NCBI GenBank assembly: GCA_035604615.1
Contig: DATNID010000078.1
Location: 12,725 to 76,724, forward strand
From: DATJLY01 sp035604615
GTDB lineage: Bacteria; Pseudomonadota; Alphaproteobacteria; ATCC43930; CGMCC-115725
Reading direction: 5' to 3'
DNA length: 64,000 nt
Both the position numbers and the translations under genes were made by a program. Positions 8,690 through 18,112 of this stretch are shown here, in pieces (the first letter of the stretch is position 1; the number at the start of each line of letters is the position of its first letter). The notes beneath the pieces were generated by a model. That model worked only from the letters and a program-made list of their open reading frames with translations, made no database searches and was not told the origin of the DNA.

Positions 8690-9729
8690 CGTGCCACTCC
8701 GGCGAAGAACGGGCCGGTGGCCGGCGCGTTCGGGATGCTGTCGAGAAGGCAGCGCGAGGCGCGGCCGGGTCCCCGCTCACGCAAGGGAACGGGTGAAGCG
8801 GCGCAGGCGGGAAGCGCATAGGCGCAACGGCCGCGAAATTGACAGCCCTCAAGCGCGCCGACGAGGGACGGCACCATGCCCGGGATCGCGCCCAGCTTGG
8901 CCCCGGGCTGCGTCTTGCCGGGCACGGGGATGCAGTCGAGAAGACCCTTGGTGTAGGGGTGCATCGGTGCGGCGAAGACGTCCTCGACCGCGCCGGTCTC
9001 CACCACTTGTCCCGCATACATCACCATCACCCGGTCCGCCATGCGCGCGACCACGCCGAGATCGTGGGTGATGAGGACGAGCGCCATCCTGTATTCCTTC
9101 TGCAGATCGGAAAGAAGATGCAGCACCTGCGCCTGGATGGTGACATCGAGCGCGGTCGTCGGCTCGTCGGCGATGATGACGATGGGCTCGCACATCAGCG
9201 TCATCGCGATCATGACGCGCTGTCGCAAGCCGCCCGAAAGCTGGTGCGGATATTGCTCGCGCCGGCTCCTGGGGGCGGCGATGCCGACTTTCGCCAGCAG
9301 GTATTCGGCGCGCTCGCGCGCTTCCTTGCGGCTGCCCTTGCCGTGCCGGAGATAAATTTCCTCCATCTGGTTGCCGATCGTGTAGACCGGATTGAGCGAC
9401 GTCATCGGGTCCTGGAAGATCATCGCGATGCGGTCGCCGCGGAGCGCGGCGAGCTGCTGCCGTCCCGCCGCGACCAGGTCGCGGCCCTCGAGCTCGAGCC
9501 GTTCGGCCCGCATCCGCGCGCGGCGCGGCAGCAGGCCCATGAGGGCGAGCGCGGTCATGGTCTTGCCGCAGCCGGATTCCCCGACGATGCACAAAGTCTC
9601 GCCCTGGTCGACGTGAAGGTCGACATCGCTGACGGCGTGGAGAATCCCTGCAGGCACGTCGATCTCGACGGTCAGGCCCTCGACCTGGAGCACCGGTCCG
9701 CCTCGCTCCGCGCGCGTCATGCGGGTCAA
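8686..9729 (-). CDS. ABC transporter ATP-binding protein (OppD/DppD type)
   Basis: 347 residues, second ATPase of the peptide-type importer. It shows Walker A GESGCGKTM near residue 53, signature LSGGLRQRVMIAM near 164, Walker B PIVIIADEPTTALD, and a C-terminal CQFRGRCAYALPAC cysteine motif typical of the family. I chose the TTG start at 9729 because GGAAGG sits six bases upstream and it overlaps the permease stop; an ATG nine bases further in (9720) is the alternative. Confidence 0.94.
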   Translation of the reverse strand: MTRMTRAERGGPVLQVEGLTVEIDVPAGILHAVSDVDLHVDQGETLCIVGESGCGKTMTALALMGLLPRRARMRAERLELEGRDLVAAGRQQLAALRGDRIAMIFQDPMTSLNPVYTIGNQMEEIYLRHGKGSRKEARERAEYLLAKVGIAAPRSRREQYPHQLSGGLRQRVMIAMTLMCEPIVIIADEPTTALDVTIQAQVLHLLSDLQKEYRMALVLITHDLGVVARMADRVMVMYAGQVVETGAVEDVFAAPMHPYTKGLLDCIPVPGKTQPGAKLGAIPGMVPSLVGALEGCQFRGRCAYALPACAASPVPLRERGPGRASRCLLDSIPNAPATGPFFAGVAR

Positions 9730-10655
9730 TTACGGCCTTCCGGCGCGGTGATGTCGCGGATGCCGTCGCCCAGCATGTTGATGGCGATCACCAGCACCAG
9801 GATGGCCACGCCCGGAATGGTGACGAGATAGGGCTGGAAGAACATGAAGTTCCGCCCCTCGGAGATCATCAGTCCCCAGGACGGCGTCGGCGGCCTTATG
9901 CCGAGGCCGAGGAAGGACAGCGCCGCCTCGACCAGGATCGCGACCGCCATCTCGAGCGACGCGATGACGATGATCTGGTTGAGGACGTTGGGCAGGATCT
10001 CGCCCAGGATGATGCGCAGCCGCGACGCGCCGACCGCCTCGGCCGCGGTCACGTAATCGTTGACGCGAACCTGCTGCGTCACGGTCCGCGTCACCACGAC
10101 GAAGCGGTCCCAGAACAGAACGCCCAGGACCACGACCACCACCGCGACCGAGCCGCCGAATACCGAGATGAGCGACAGCGCCACCAATATGCCCGGGAGC
10201 GCGAGCTTGACATTGACGAAGTACATGACGATGGCGTCTATCCGGCCGCCGAAATAGCCGCCGATCAGGCCCAGGCTGGTGCCGATGAAGCCTGCGATCG
10301 CGGCGGCGCCGAACCCCACCGTCAACGAGATGCGCGAGCCGTACATCAGCCGCGTGAGATAGTCCCGGCCCAACCCATCGGTGCCGAGGATATGTGCCCA
10401 ACTGCCCTTGGGGCTCCATACCGGCGGCGTCAGGCGGTGCGGCAGGTCCTGCCCGAAGGGATCGTATGACGTGAGCAGCGGCGCGAAGATCGCCACCAGG
10501 ATCGTCAGAAGCAGAATCGCGCAGCCGAACAGGAACCCCGGATGGGTAAGCGCGCGCCGCCGCATCACGATCCGCGGCGACGGCGATTGCAGCTCGGCGA
10601 CCGCGCTGTCGCGGCCCAATGCGGCGTCGAGGCGGATGGTCTCGATCGAGGTCAT
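9726..10655 (-). CDS. ABC transporter permease (OppC/DppC type)
   Basis: 309 residues. It has an N-terminal cytoplasmic segment, a first membrane helix around residues 40-60 (FLFGCAILLLTILVAIFAP), an extracytoplasmic loop with DPFGQD, and then the BPD_transp_1 core with the EAA-type loop AAEAVGASRLRIILGEILPN near residue 200. It forms the inner-membrane channel together with the gene just upstream, from which it is separated by only four bases. Confidence 0.95.
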   Translation of the reverse strand: MTSIETIRLDAALGRDSAVAELQSPSPRIVMRRRALTHPGFLFGCAILLLTILVAIFAPLLTSYDPFGQDLPHRLTPPVWSPKGSWAHILGTDGLGRDYLTRLMYGSRISLTVGFGAAAIAGFIGTSLGLIGGYFGGRIDAIVMYFVNVKLALPGILVALSLISVFGGSVAVVVVVLGVLFWDRFVVVTRTVTQQVRVNDYVTAAEAVGASRLRIILGEILPNVLNQIIVIASLEMAVAILVEAALSFLGLGIRPPTPSWGLMISEGRNFMFFQPYLVTIPGVAILVLVIAINMLGDGIRDITAPEGRN

Positions 10656-10659
10656 TTCC

Positions 10660-11577
10660 CTATCCCAGCCGGATGCGCGGATCGAGATAGGCGTTCACGA
10701 CGTCGGACAGGAACGTCAGGAAAATGTACGCGAAAGAGACGAACACGACGATCGACTGCACCACCGGGAAGTCGGTGCGCAGGATCGACTGGAAGGCCAG
10801 GAAGCCGATGCCGTTGAGCGCGAACACCGACTCGACGATGACCGACCCGCCCAGGAGGAAGCCCAAGGACACCGCGGTCAGCGACACCACGGGGAGGATC
10901 GCGTTGCGCAGCGCGTGCTTGAACAGGATTGACGGCGCCGACAGGCCCTTCGCCCGCGCGGTGCGGATATAGTCGGATTCGAGCGCGTCCAGCATGCCGG
11001 TGCGCGTCAACCGCATGAAGGCCGGCATGATCGAGACGCCGAGCGTCACCATCGGCATGATGAAGTGGCTGAAGCTGTCCGAGCCCGAGATCGGCAGCCA
11101 GCGCAGGCTCACGCCGAAGACGATGATGAGGATTAGACCAAACCAGAAATTGGGAATCGCCTGGCCGAACACGGCGAGGCCCAGCGCCATCCGGTCGATC
11201 CAGCTATTGGGCCGCGTCGCCGCCAGCACGCCCAGCGGGATCGAGATCACCAGCGCGAAGACGAGCGCCATGAACGACAATTGGATGGTCACGCCGATGC
11301 GGGTGGCGATGAGGAACGTGACCGGCTCGTTCGAGAACAGCGAGCGCCCGAGATCGCCGCTGAGCGCCTTGCCCGCCCAATCGAGATACTGCGCGTAAAG
11401 GGGACGGTCGAGCCCGTACATATGCGCGGTCTGCGCGATCTGCTCGGGCTTCGCCGTGTCGCCCGCGAGCGCCGCCGCCAGATCGCCCGACAGACGCAGC
11501 AGCGTGAAGCCGATGATTGAAACCGTGATCGCCACGAGCACCGCGATGATCGCCCGGTGGGCCAGGAAACGAACCAT
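10660..11577 (-). CDS. ABC transporter permease (OppB/DppB type)
   Basis: About 305 residues. It begins with VRFLAHRAIIAVLVAITVS, the usual first membrane helix of this subunit, and has an EAA-type loop RTARAKGLSAPSILFKHALRNA near residue 210 of the full frame. I place the start at ATG 11577 rather than a GTG at 11607 because the helix begins immediately and the longer version adds ten unusual residues without a ribosome site. It is the first gene of the minus-strand importer operon. The 148 bases to the divergent binding-protein gene at 11726 should hold both promoters. Confidence 0.93.
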   Translation of the reverse strand: MVRFLAHRAIIAVLVAITVSIIGFTLLRLSGDLAAALAGDTAKPEQIAQTAHMYGLDRPLYAQYLDWAGKALSGDLGRSLFSNEPVTFLIATRIGVTIQLSFMALVFALVISIPLGVLAATRPNSWIDRMALGLAVFGQAIPNFWFGLILIIVFGVSLRWLPISGSDSFSHFIMPMVTLGVSIMPAFMRLTRTGMLDALESDYIRTARAKGLSAPSILFKHALRNAILPVVSLTAVSLGFLLGGSVIVESVFALNGIGFLAFQSILRTDFPVVQSIVVFVSFAYIFLTFLSDVVNAYLDPRIRLG

Positions 11578-11725
11578 GTCAGCGATCCCAAAAGCGTCGC
11601 ACCGCACGGCGCAAGGAGGCAGACCGAGCCTAGCACCGGCGTTGTGGCGTTGAAATCATGTTCTTGCGGCGCGCCCGGTTCTGGCCAAAACTCGTCCCCC
11701 ATAACAAGCCATAAGGGAGGCTGCG

Positions 11726-13261
11726 GTGTGGAATCGCCTCGGAGGCGCGGTCGGCCTGCTGGCCGCCATCCTGATCGCCCCGGCGCCCGGCATTGCCGGG
11801 CGGGCCGATGACACGCTCAGGATCGCCGTCACGGACTGGTGGAGCACGCTCGATCCCTACCAGTTCCCGCAGGATGAGGCCGCGGTCTTCTACAAGACCG
11901 TCTACCAGTCCTTGATCGGTTATGACGAGCGGGCGCACAAATTCGTCCCGCGGCTCGCCAAGGCATGGAAGCGGATCGACGACCGCACGTACGAGTTCGA
12001 GCTGCGCGACGACGTGAAATTCCACAACGGCGACGCCTTCAGCGCCGATGACGTGGTCGCGACCATCAACTACCTCATCGATCCCAACGTGCGGCTGCGC
12101 TTCAAGGACCGGTACAACTGGGTCGAGAAGGTCGAGAAGCTCGGCCCCTACCAGATCCGGATCACCGGGAGGACCGCCATCGCCACGTCGCTGCAAACCT
12201 TCGCCTACCGCTTCACCATGTTCGACGGGAAACTCCTCGCGCGGCTCGACGACAAGGCCGATTACGGCCGCGTCTCGCCGGTGGGCACGGGCCCCTACAA
12301 GGTCATCTCGCTCGACCAGACGAAGATGGTGCTGGAGCGGTTCGACGATTACTACGACAAGACCGGCCCGATCCAGGCGCATATGAAGCGCGTCATCGTC
12401 ACGCCGATGCCGGACCGGCAGACGCAGATCGCGCAGTTCATGACCGGCAACATCGATCTCATCCGCAACCCCACGGCGGACGCGGCGCGCGATCTGGCCT
12501 CCATTCCCGGCACGAAGATCACCGCGCGCCACAACGGCATGCTGATGTACGTTACGCTCGATGCGCTGGGCCGTTCGGACAACAAGGCGATGAAGGACCA
12601 GCGCGTGCGCAAGGCGTTCATGGAGGCGATCGACCGCAAGGAACTGGCGAAAACGGTCATTCCCGGCGGCGAGATCGCCGACATCCTGGACGGCATCTGC
12701 GTCGTAGGCAATATCGGCTGCGCCTCCACCACCAAGCCGCCCGCCTACGATCCGGTGGACTCGAAGAAGCTCCTCGCCGAGGCCGGTTATCCCGACGGCT
12801 TCGATCTCGAGTTCGACGTGCACGAGCCGATCAAGGAGATCGGCGAGGCGATCGCGGGCATGGTGCGCAAGGTCGGCATCCGGGCGAGCCTGCGCCCCTT
12901 GCCGCTCGCGCTCTACGTGCGCTTGCGCGGCGAGGGCAAGTTCACCGCCTTCCTCGGCTTCTATCCGACCAACGCCCAGCCCGACATGGACAACATCTTC
13001 GATTTCTTCTTCGAGGGCAACCGCGACTATTGGCAGGACCCGATCGTCAAAGAGGCCGAGCGCGCCGGCGCGGTTGAATATGACGACGAGAAGCGCACCT
13101 CGATCTACCAGAAGGGCATCGATCAGGTCAACACGATGAACTACATCCTGCCGGTGGCGGACCTGCCAATGGTGTTCGTGCACACCAAGGACGTCCGCGT
13201 GCGCGACAACGCCCTGAGCCCCATCGACAACCAGGTGTGCGACTACGAATGGGCGAAATGA
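11726..13261 (+). CDS. Peptide-type ABC transporter substrate-binding protein (SBP family 5), second copy
   Basis: 511 residues. The GTG start at 11726 follows AAGGGAGG. The signal peptide is about 25 residues, ending near GIAGRADD. Family 5 landmarks are FHNGDAFSADDVVA near residue 95, GTGPYKVI near 190 and VRKAFMEAIDRKELA near 295. It is divergent from the OppB-type permease and so is the natural binding protein for that importer. It is clearly related to the proteins at 6176 and 13473, which suggests duplicated receptors feeding one channel. Confidence 0.93.
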   Translation: MWNRLGGAVGLLAAILIAPAPGIAGRADDTLRIAVTDWWSTLDPYQFPQDEAAVFYKTVYQSLIGYDERAHKFVPRLAKAWKRIDDRTYEFELRDDVKFHNGDAFSADDVVATINYLIDPNVRLRFKDRYNWVEKVEKLGPYQIRITGRTAIATSLQTFAYRFTMFDGKLLARLDDKADYGRVSPVGTGPYKVISLDQTKMVLERFDDYYDKTGPIQAHMKRVIVTPMPDRQTQIAQFMTGNIDLIRNPTADAARDLASIPGTKITARHNGMLMYVTLDALGRSDNKAMKDQRVRKAFMEAIDRKELAKTVIPGGEIADILDGICVVGNIGCASTTKPPAYDPVDSKKLLAEAGYPDGFDLEFDVHEPIKEIGEAIAGMVRKVGIRASLRPLPLALYVRLRGEGKFTAFLGFYPTNAQPDMDNIFDFFFEGNRDYWQDPIVKEAERAGAVEYDDEKRTSIYQKGIDQVNTMNYILPVADLPMVFVHTKDVRVRDNALSPIDNQVCDYEWAK

Positions 13262-13297
13262 ACGGCCAAGCGGCCGAGACGTGCGGCGATATTCTGT

Positions 13298-13440
13298 CCC
13301 TCTCCGCCCAAACCGGGGAGAGGGAAGGGACCCGTCGCGATAGCGACGGGGAGGGCGAGGTGTTTCGCCGGCGCGCGATCGCACCTGTAATCGGCACCCA
13401 CCTCTCCCAACCCTCTCCCCCCGCAAGCGGGCGGAGAGGG
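13298..13440 (+). repeat. Compound inverted-repeat element between two binding-protein genes
   Basis: The gap between 13261 and 13473 contains three hairpins: CCCTCTCC paired with GGAGAGGG at 13298-13324, a perfect 8-base stem CCCGTCGC/GCGACGGG with loop GATA at 13331-13350, and CCCTCTCC...GGAGAGGG again at 13411-13440 with an inner CCCGC/GCGGG stem. The outer arms of the first and third hairpins are identical. The composition and layout resemble dispersed palindromic intergenic elements common in alphaproteobacterial genomes. It could also attenuate transcription between the two genes. Confidence 0.7.
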
Positions 13441-13472
13441 CTAAATGCTCTGACGGCTTGGAGGAGGATCGC

Positions 13473-15026
13473 ATGACGCGAATGGTGACACGGATCGCGC
13501 TCGCGGCGTTGGTCGCTTGGTTCGCTCTCGGCGGCGGCGCCGAGGCACAGAAGGCCAAGGACACGCTGCGCGTCGCGGTCGATCAGCCGATCCGCCTCAT
13601 CGACGCACTGCACAATCCCAACCCGGAGGCGAACCTGATCGACCGGGCGGTGATGGATACGCTCATCGCCTATGACGTCGAGACCCACACCTACAAGGGC
13701 CAGCTCGCCGAATCCTGGACCCAGGTCGATGCCACGACGCTGGACATCAAGCTGCGCCGCGGCGTCAAGTTCCACGACGGCTCCGAGCTCGACGCCGACG
13801 ACGTGATCTATTCCTTCGCCTACGCGACCGATCCCAACGTCAATTTCCTGTTCAAGGATTCGCGCTTCGGCTGGTTCGAGAAGGCGGAGAAAATCGACAA
13901 ATACACGGTTCGCATCCATTCCAAGGAGCCGACCGCGATCATCCTGGCGAAGCTGTGGGGTGGACCGCCGATCCTGCCCGCGCACATCCATTCGCAGCTC
14001 GCGGACAAGGCCGAGTTCGGCCGCAAGCCGATCGGCACGGGACCCTACAAGGTGGTCTCGTTCGACCCCTCCGCCGGCATCGTGCTGGAGAAAAACCCGT
14101 ACTACACTTGGGGCGGGTTCGAGCCGGCGGCGAAGATCGGGCGGATCGAGATCTCCTTCATCCCCGATGCCCAAACGCAGATCGCCAAGGTGCTGGTGAA
14201 CGAGCTCGACCTCATCTTCCACATCGATTACGAGCAGGCGCAGGGCGCGGTCGCGGCCAATCCGAACTACAAGGTCTTTGCCGCGCCGACCATCTCGTTC
14301 GCCTACATCTTCTTCGACGCCGCCGACCGGTCCGGCATCCACGTCTTCAAGGACAAGCGGGTGCGCGAGGCGATGCTCCGCGCCATCGACCGCGACGCGA
14401 TGCGCAAGGCGCTGCTGCCGCCCGAATTCGCCAGCCAGCCGCCGATGGATGCGATGTGCCATCCGGCCCACATCGCCTGCGCGTGGTCGAAGAAGCCGCC
14501 AAGCTACGATCCCGCCGCCGCCAAGGCGCTCCTCGCCGAGGCGGGCCTGTCCGGCGGCTTCGATCTCGAGCTTCTGACCTGGGGCCAGGCGCGCGTCATC
14601 GCCGAGATGGTCGCCGGCGACCTGCGCAAGGTCGGCGTGCGCGCCACCGTCAACGCCGCCACCGTCAACGTGTTCCAGAAGCTGCGCGGCGACGGCAAGG
14701 CGCAGACCATGGTGACCTTGTGGGACAATGGCGGCGGCGCGCCCGACATCGACACCACGACGACGTTCTTCTATCTCCCCGGCTCGCGCAACTACACCAA
14801 CGATGCCGAGCTCACCCAATGGACGATCGACGGCGAGCACGAGCCCGACACGGAAAAACGCGCCGCGATCTACACCAAGCTCTTCGACAAGGTGACCGAC
14901 GAGCGCTACGGCATGCCGCTCGTGGAGCTGCCGGCGGTGCTGGTGCAGAGCAAGGATCTGGTGGTCGACACCCGCCACACCAAGCCGGAAGGCTTCCTGT
15001 TCAACCGGCTGTCCTGGACGAAATAA
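13473..15026 (+). CDS. Peptide-type ABC transporter substrate-binding protein (SBP family 5), third copy
   Basis: 517 residues from the ATG at 13473, which has GGAGGAGGATC just upstream; a TTG five codons earlier is not needed. The signal peptide ends near GGGAEAQ. Landmarks are FHDGSELDADDVIYSFAYA, GTGPYKVVSFDP and VREAMLRAIDRDAM. It lies downstream of the second copy across a palindromic repeat and is probably read from the same or a local promoter. The three receptors differ in lobe sequence, so they may have different ligands. Confidence 0.93.
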   Translation: MTRMVTRIALAALVAWFALGGGAEAQKAKDTLRVAVDQPIRLIDALHNPNPEANLIDRAVMDTLIAYDVETHTYKGQLAESWTQVDATTLDIKLRRGVKFHDGSELDADDVIYSFAYATDPNVNFLFKDSRFGWFEKAEKIDKYTVRIHSKEPTAIILAKLWGGPPILPAHIHSQLADKAEFGRKPIGTGPYKVVSFDPSAGIVLEKNPYYTWGGFEPAAKIGRIEISFIPDAQTQIAKVLVNELDLIFHIDYEQAQGAVAANPNYKVFAAPTISFAYIFFDAADRSGIHVFKDKRVREAMLRAIDRDAMRKALLPPEFASQPPMDAMCHPAHIACAWSKKPPSYDPAAAKALLAEAGLSGGFDLELLTWGQARVIAEMVAGDLRKVGVRATVNAATVNVFQKLRGDGKAQTMVTLWDNGGGAPDIDTTTTFFYLPGSRNYTNDAELTQWTIDGEHEPDTEKRAAIYTKLFDKVTDERYGMPLVELPAVLVQSKDLVVDTRHTKPEGFLFNRLSWTK

Positions 15027-15056
15027 GGACCGCCGCCAGACGGTCACGCTCCCTGG

Positions 15057-15827
15057 TCATGCGGCGGACGGATCGAGGCTCTCGCCCATGCGCCGGTACA
15101 TCTTCCATTCGAGATCGCCCGCCGGCTTGTTGCCGCGCCGCGCTTCCATCTGACGGAAGGTGTGCTCGGCCACCTCGCGCGGAATCTGGCGCGCTGTTCC
15201 GCCCGTCGACATGATGCGGAGCTGGGTCTCGCAGGCGTGGATCAGCTTGTCCATGGTGGTGAACGCCTCGCCGACGGTGCGCCCGACGGTGAGGAGGCCG
15301 TGGTTCAGCATGATCATGGCGAACTTGTCGCCGAGGTCGGCGATGATGCGCGGCGCCTCGTCCGCTTCCTCCGCCAGCCCCTCGAACTGATGATAGCTGA
15401 CCTGGCCATAGATGGTGCAGCTGTCCTGGTCATAGAAGCGCAGGCCTTCCTCGAGCGCCGAGACGATGACCCCCTCCATGGTGTGAAGATGCAGGGTGCA
15501 GGCGATCTCGGGCTTGGCGCGCAGGATGGCGCTGTGGAAGTTGAGGCCGGCAGGGCCGGGCAGCAGCTCGGTCTCGCTCAAGACGTTGCCGTCGAGGTCG
15601 AGCTTGATGAGGTTCGCCGCGGTGATCTCGTGCCAGCCGAGGCCGCGCGGGTTCATCAGGAAATGCGCGGGATTGTCGGGCAGCCGCGCGGTCATGTGGT
15701 TCGAGATGGTGCGGTTCCAGCCGAGCCGGTAGGCCGCGCGAAAGGCCGCCGCGAGCTCCTCCCGCGCTTCCCATTCCGCCGCGCTCACGCTGTTGCGCGC
15801 CGGACGTTCCAAAGTTTTCGCCGTCAT
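15057..15827 (-). CDS. Class II aldolase/adducin family protein
   Basis: 256 residues, single domain. The zinc-site pattern of the family is visible: HLHTMEGVI near residue 117 (two histidines) and a third histidine in MLNHGLLTVG near 172. SNHMTARLP and FLMNPRG near residues 42-60 match the substrate/phosphate-side loop of the fold. Members cleave hydroxy-aldehydes or hydroxy-acids, or act as decarboxylase-like enzymes on such compounds. The substrate is unknown. It is convergent with the binding protein at 13473 and divergent from the reductase at 15923. Confidence 0.9.
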   Translation of the reverse strand: MTAKTLERPARNSVSAAEWEAREELAAAFRAAYRLGWNRTISNHMTARLPDNPAHFLMNPRGLGWHEITAANLIKLDLDGNVLSETELLPGPAGLNFHSAILRAKPEIACTLHLHTMEGVIVSALEEGLRFYDQDSCTIYGQVSYHQFEGLAEEADEAPRIIADLGDKFAMIMLNHGLLTVGRTVGEAFTTMDKLIHACETQLRIMSTGGTARQIPREVAEHTFRQMEARRGNKPAGDLEWKMYRRMGESLDPSAA

Positions 15828-15922
15828 GTGAGATGCCCCCGCCCCGGTCCGATCTGGCGGATTGTATCACACCGGGTCCGGCGGTACGAAGCCGCGCGAC
15901 CAGCGCAAGAGGAGGAGGGGCA

Positions 15923-16849
15923 ATGAAGGCGGTGCTGCTGACGGCCCATGGCGGGCCGGAAATGCTGCGTTACGGCGACGCGCCGGACCCGGTCGCCGGG
16001 CCTGGCCAGGTGGTGGTCGACATCCACGCCGCCAGCGTCAACGCGGCCGACTACAAGGTGCGCTTGGGCGGCGGCCCTTACACCAACATCCATTTCCCGC
16101 ACATATTGGGCCGCGACTTCTCGGGCGTGGTCAGCGCGGTCGGCACCGGCGTCACCGATCTCGCCGTGGGCGACGCCGTCTTCGGCGTCACCGACCAGCG
16201 CGACGAAGGCGCCTATGCCGAGAAGATCGCCATCAAGGCCGCCATCGTCGCCAAGAAGCCGGCGCGCCTGAGCCATGCCGAAGCCGCCGCCATGGCATTG
16301 ACCAGCCTCACCGCTCTCTGGGCGATCGAGGACACCGCCAAGCTCAAGAAGGGCGAGACCATCCTGATCCAAGGCGGCGCCGGCGGCGTCGCGGGATTCG
16401 CGATCCAGCTTTCGAAGCATATCGGCGCCCATGTCATCACCACGGCAAGCGCCAAGAACCACGACTATGTGATGAAGCTTGGCGCCGACCGGGTGATCGA
16501 CTACACCGCGCAGGATTTCACCAAGGCGGTTTCGGGCTGCGACGTGGTGTTCGACACGGTGGGCGGCAACGTGCGCGCCCCGTCCTACGAAGTGCTGAAG
16601 CCGGGCGGGCGGCTCGTGTTCATCTCGCCCACGCCCGAGGGCTTCGAGCCGCCGCGCAAGGACGTCCAGACCTTGCGCCCGGCGGTGACGCGCGACCGCG
16701 CCCATCTGGAGCGCATGCTGGCGCTGCTCGAGGCCGGCGCGGTGTGGCCGCCCAATATCGTCCGCTACAAGCTCGCCGCCGCGGGCGACGCGCATCGCGT
16801 CAGCGAGTCGCGCCACCTGCAGGGCAAGCTCATCTTCGAGGTGCGGTGA
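15923..16849 (+). CDS. NAD(P)H-dependent quinone/enone oxidoreductase, zinc-free MDR family
   Basis: 308 residues. The start at 15923 follows GAGGAGGGG. The N-terminal GroES-like domain carries GRDFSGVV near residue 68. The cofactor domain has the ILIQGGAGGVAGFAIQL nucleotide-binding loop near residue 150 and a VFDTVGG turn. Structural zinc cysteines are absent, as in quinone oxidoreductases. It would reduce a quinone or alpha,beta-unsaturated carbonyl with NADPH. The 95-base divergent gap with the aldolase gene suggests shared control. Confidence 0.92.
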   Translation: MKAVLLTAHGGPEMLRYGDAPDPVAGPGQVVVDIHAASVNAADYKVRLGGGPYTNIHFPHILGRDFSGVVSAVGTGVTDLAVGDAVFGVTDQRDEGAYAEKIAIKAAIVAKKPARLSHAEAAAMALTSLTALWAIEDTAKLKKGETILIQGGAGGVAGFAIQLSKHIGAHVITTASAKNHDYVMKLGADRVIDYTAQDFTKAVSGCDVVFDTVGGNVRAPSYEVLKPGGRLVFISPTPEGFEPPRKDVQTLRPAVTRDRAHLERMLALLEAGAVWPPNIVRYKLAAAGDAHRVSESRHLQGKLIFEVR

Positions 16850-16852
16850 GCC

Positions 16853-18088
16853 TCACGCGGCGAGGTTGCCGAACTTGACCAGGTTGGCCTTCTGCCGCTC
16901 GTTGCGCGGCGGCAGCTTGAAGAGCCGCGATGCCGTGCCGCCGAGGATGTTGTGCTTGGCCTTCTCGGAGACGAAGGGCAGGTCGTAGATCGCGCTCGGC
17001 AGGTCGAAGTCCCAGTGCGGATAGTCCGACGAGTACAAGAGCTGCGTTTCCGCGTTGATCATGCGGAACGTGGTCTCGAGAGCGCCCATGTCCTGCACTT
17101 CCATCGGCTGCGACGAATAGTACATGTCACGCATATAATCGGACGGCTTCTTCTTCAGCGTCGGGCATTCCGACGTGCGCAACATGTATTCGTGGTCGAG
17201 CCGCTGCATCAGGAACGGTATCCAGGCGAGCCCGGACTCGATCCAGATCACCGGCAGCTTGGGAAAGCGCTCGCCCAGCCCGTTCACCACCCAGTTGGTG
17301 AGATGTAGAATGTTGTACCAGCTGAAGCCCAGCGCGTGGACCGCGAGGAAGCGGTTGCAGGTCTTGAAGATCGGCTCGCCCCAGTTTGGACCGGCGTGGA
17401 ACGCCAGCGCCAGGCCGCGCTCCTCGATGGCGCGGTAGACCTTCATGTAGGCATTGTCGTGCACCGGGGTATTGCGCACCGTCGTCACCATGAAGCCGGT
17501 GACGCCCTTGCGGTCGCCGAAGGTCTCGACCTGGCGCAGGCAGGCGTCGGCGTCCGAGAACGGCAGGGTCAGCATGGAATAGAACCGGCCGTTCCCTTCC
17601 GGCAGCACCTTCTCGGTGACCCAGCGGTTGTAGGCCCAGCAGAGCTCGACCTCCATCTCCGACTGCGGATGGAGACCGATGCTGAGCATGCCGGTCGGGA
17701 AGAGGCACGAATAATCGACCCCCATCGCGTCCATCCAGCGGTAACCCAGCTGCACGTCGCGGTGCGCGCCAGGCCCGGTCTTCTCCGAGCCGCGCAACGG
17801 ATACCGGGTGACCCGGCCGCCCATGTCCTGATAGCCCACGCTCTGCGGCACGACCCCGCGCCGTCCGACGCCGCCGCCGCCCGTCGCGAGCTGCTTCAGC
17901 ACCTCGTTTTCCATGAACGGCAGGATTTCGCTGTAATGCTCGGTCTCGTAGTGATGGGCGTCGACGTCGACGATCACCATGTCGTCGTACTTGCGCTGCC
18001 GCGCTTGCTGCGCCGCATGGGCGAGAAGTTGCGTGGTGTTGAGTTCTTCGACCGGCACCCGGCGGCCGCGATCGGCGATGAGGTCCAT
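16853..18088 (-). CDS. Amidohydrolase family 2 protein (decarboxylase/hydrolase type)
   Basis: 411 residues, TIM-barrel metal-dependent hydrolase. It shows an N-terminal metal motif VDVDAHHYE near residue 42, a mid-barrel histidine region FHAGPNWGE near 235, and the late aspartate in SSDYPHWDFD near 355. Family members decarboxylate aromatic or heteroaromatic acids, or hydrolyse amides. AGGAGA precedes the start. It lies 24 bases after the Rieske gene stop and is probably co-transcribed with it, suggesting oxidation and ring or side-chain processing of one compound. Confidence 0.9.
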   Translation of the reverse strand: MDLIADRGRRVPVEELNTTQLLAHAAQQARQRKYDDMVIVDVDAHHYETEHYSEILPFMENEVLKQLATGGGGVGRRGVVPQSVGYQDMGGRVTRYPLRGSEKTGPGAHRDVQLGYRWMDAMGVDYSCLFPTGMLSIGLHPQSEMEVELCWAYNRWVTEKVLPEGNGRFYSMLTLPFSDADACLRQVETFGDRKGVTGFMVTTVRNTPVHDNAYMKVYRAIEERGLALAFHAGPNWGEPIFKTCNRFLAVHALGFSWYNILHLTNWVVNGLGERFPKLPVIWIESGLAWIPFLMQRLDHEYMLRTSECPTLKKKPSDYMRDMYYSSQPMEVQDMGALETTFRMINAETQLLYSSDYPHWDFDLPSAIYDLPFVSEKAKHNILGGTASRLFKLPPRNERQKANLVKFGNLAA

Positions 18089-18112
18089 GACCTGTCTCTC
18101 CTGTGTCTCGAA

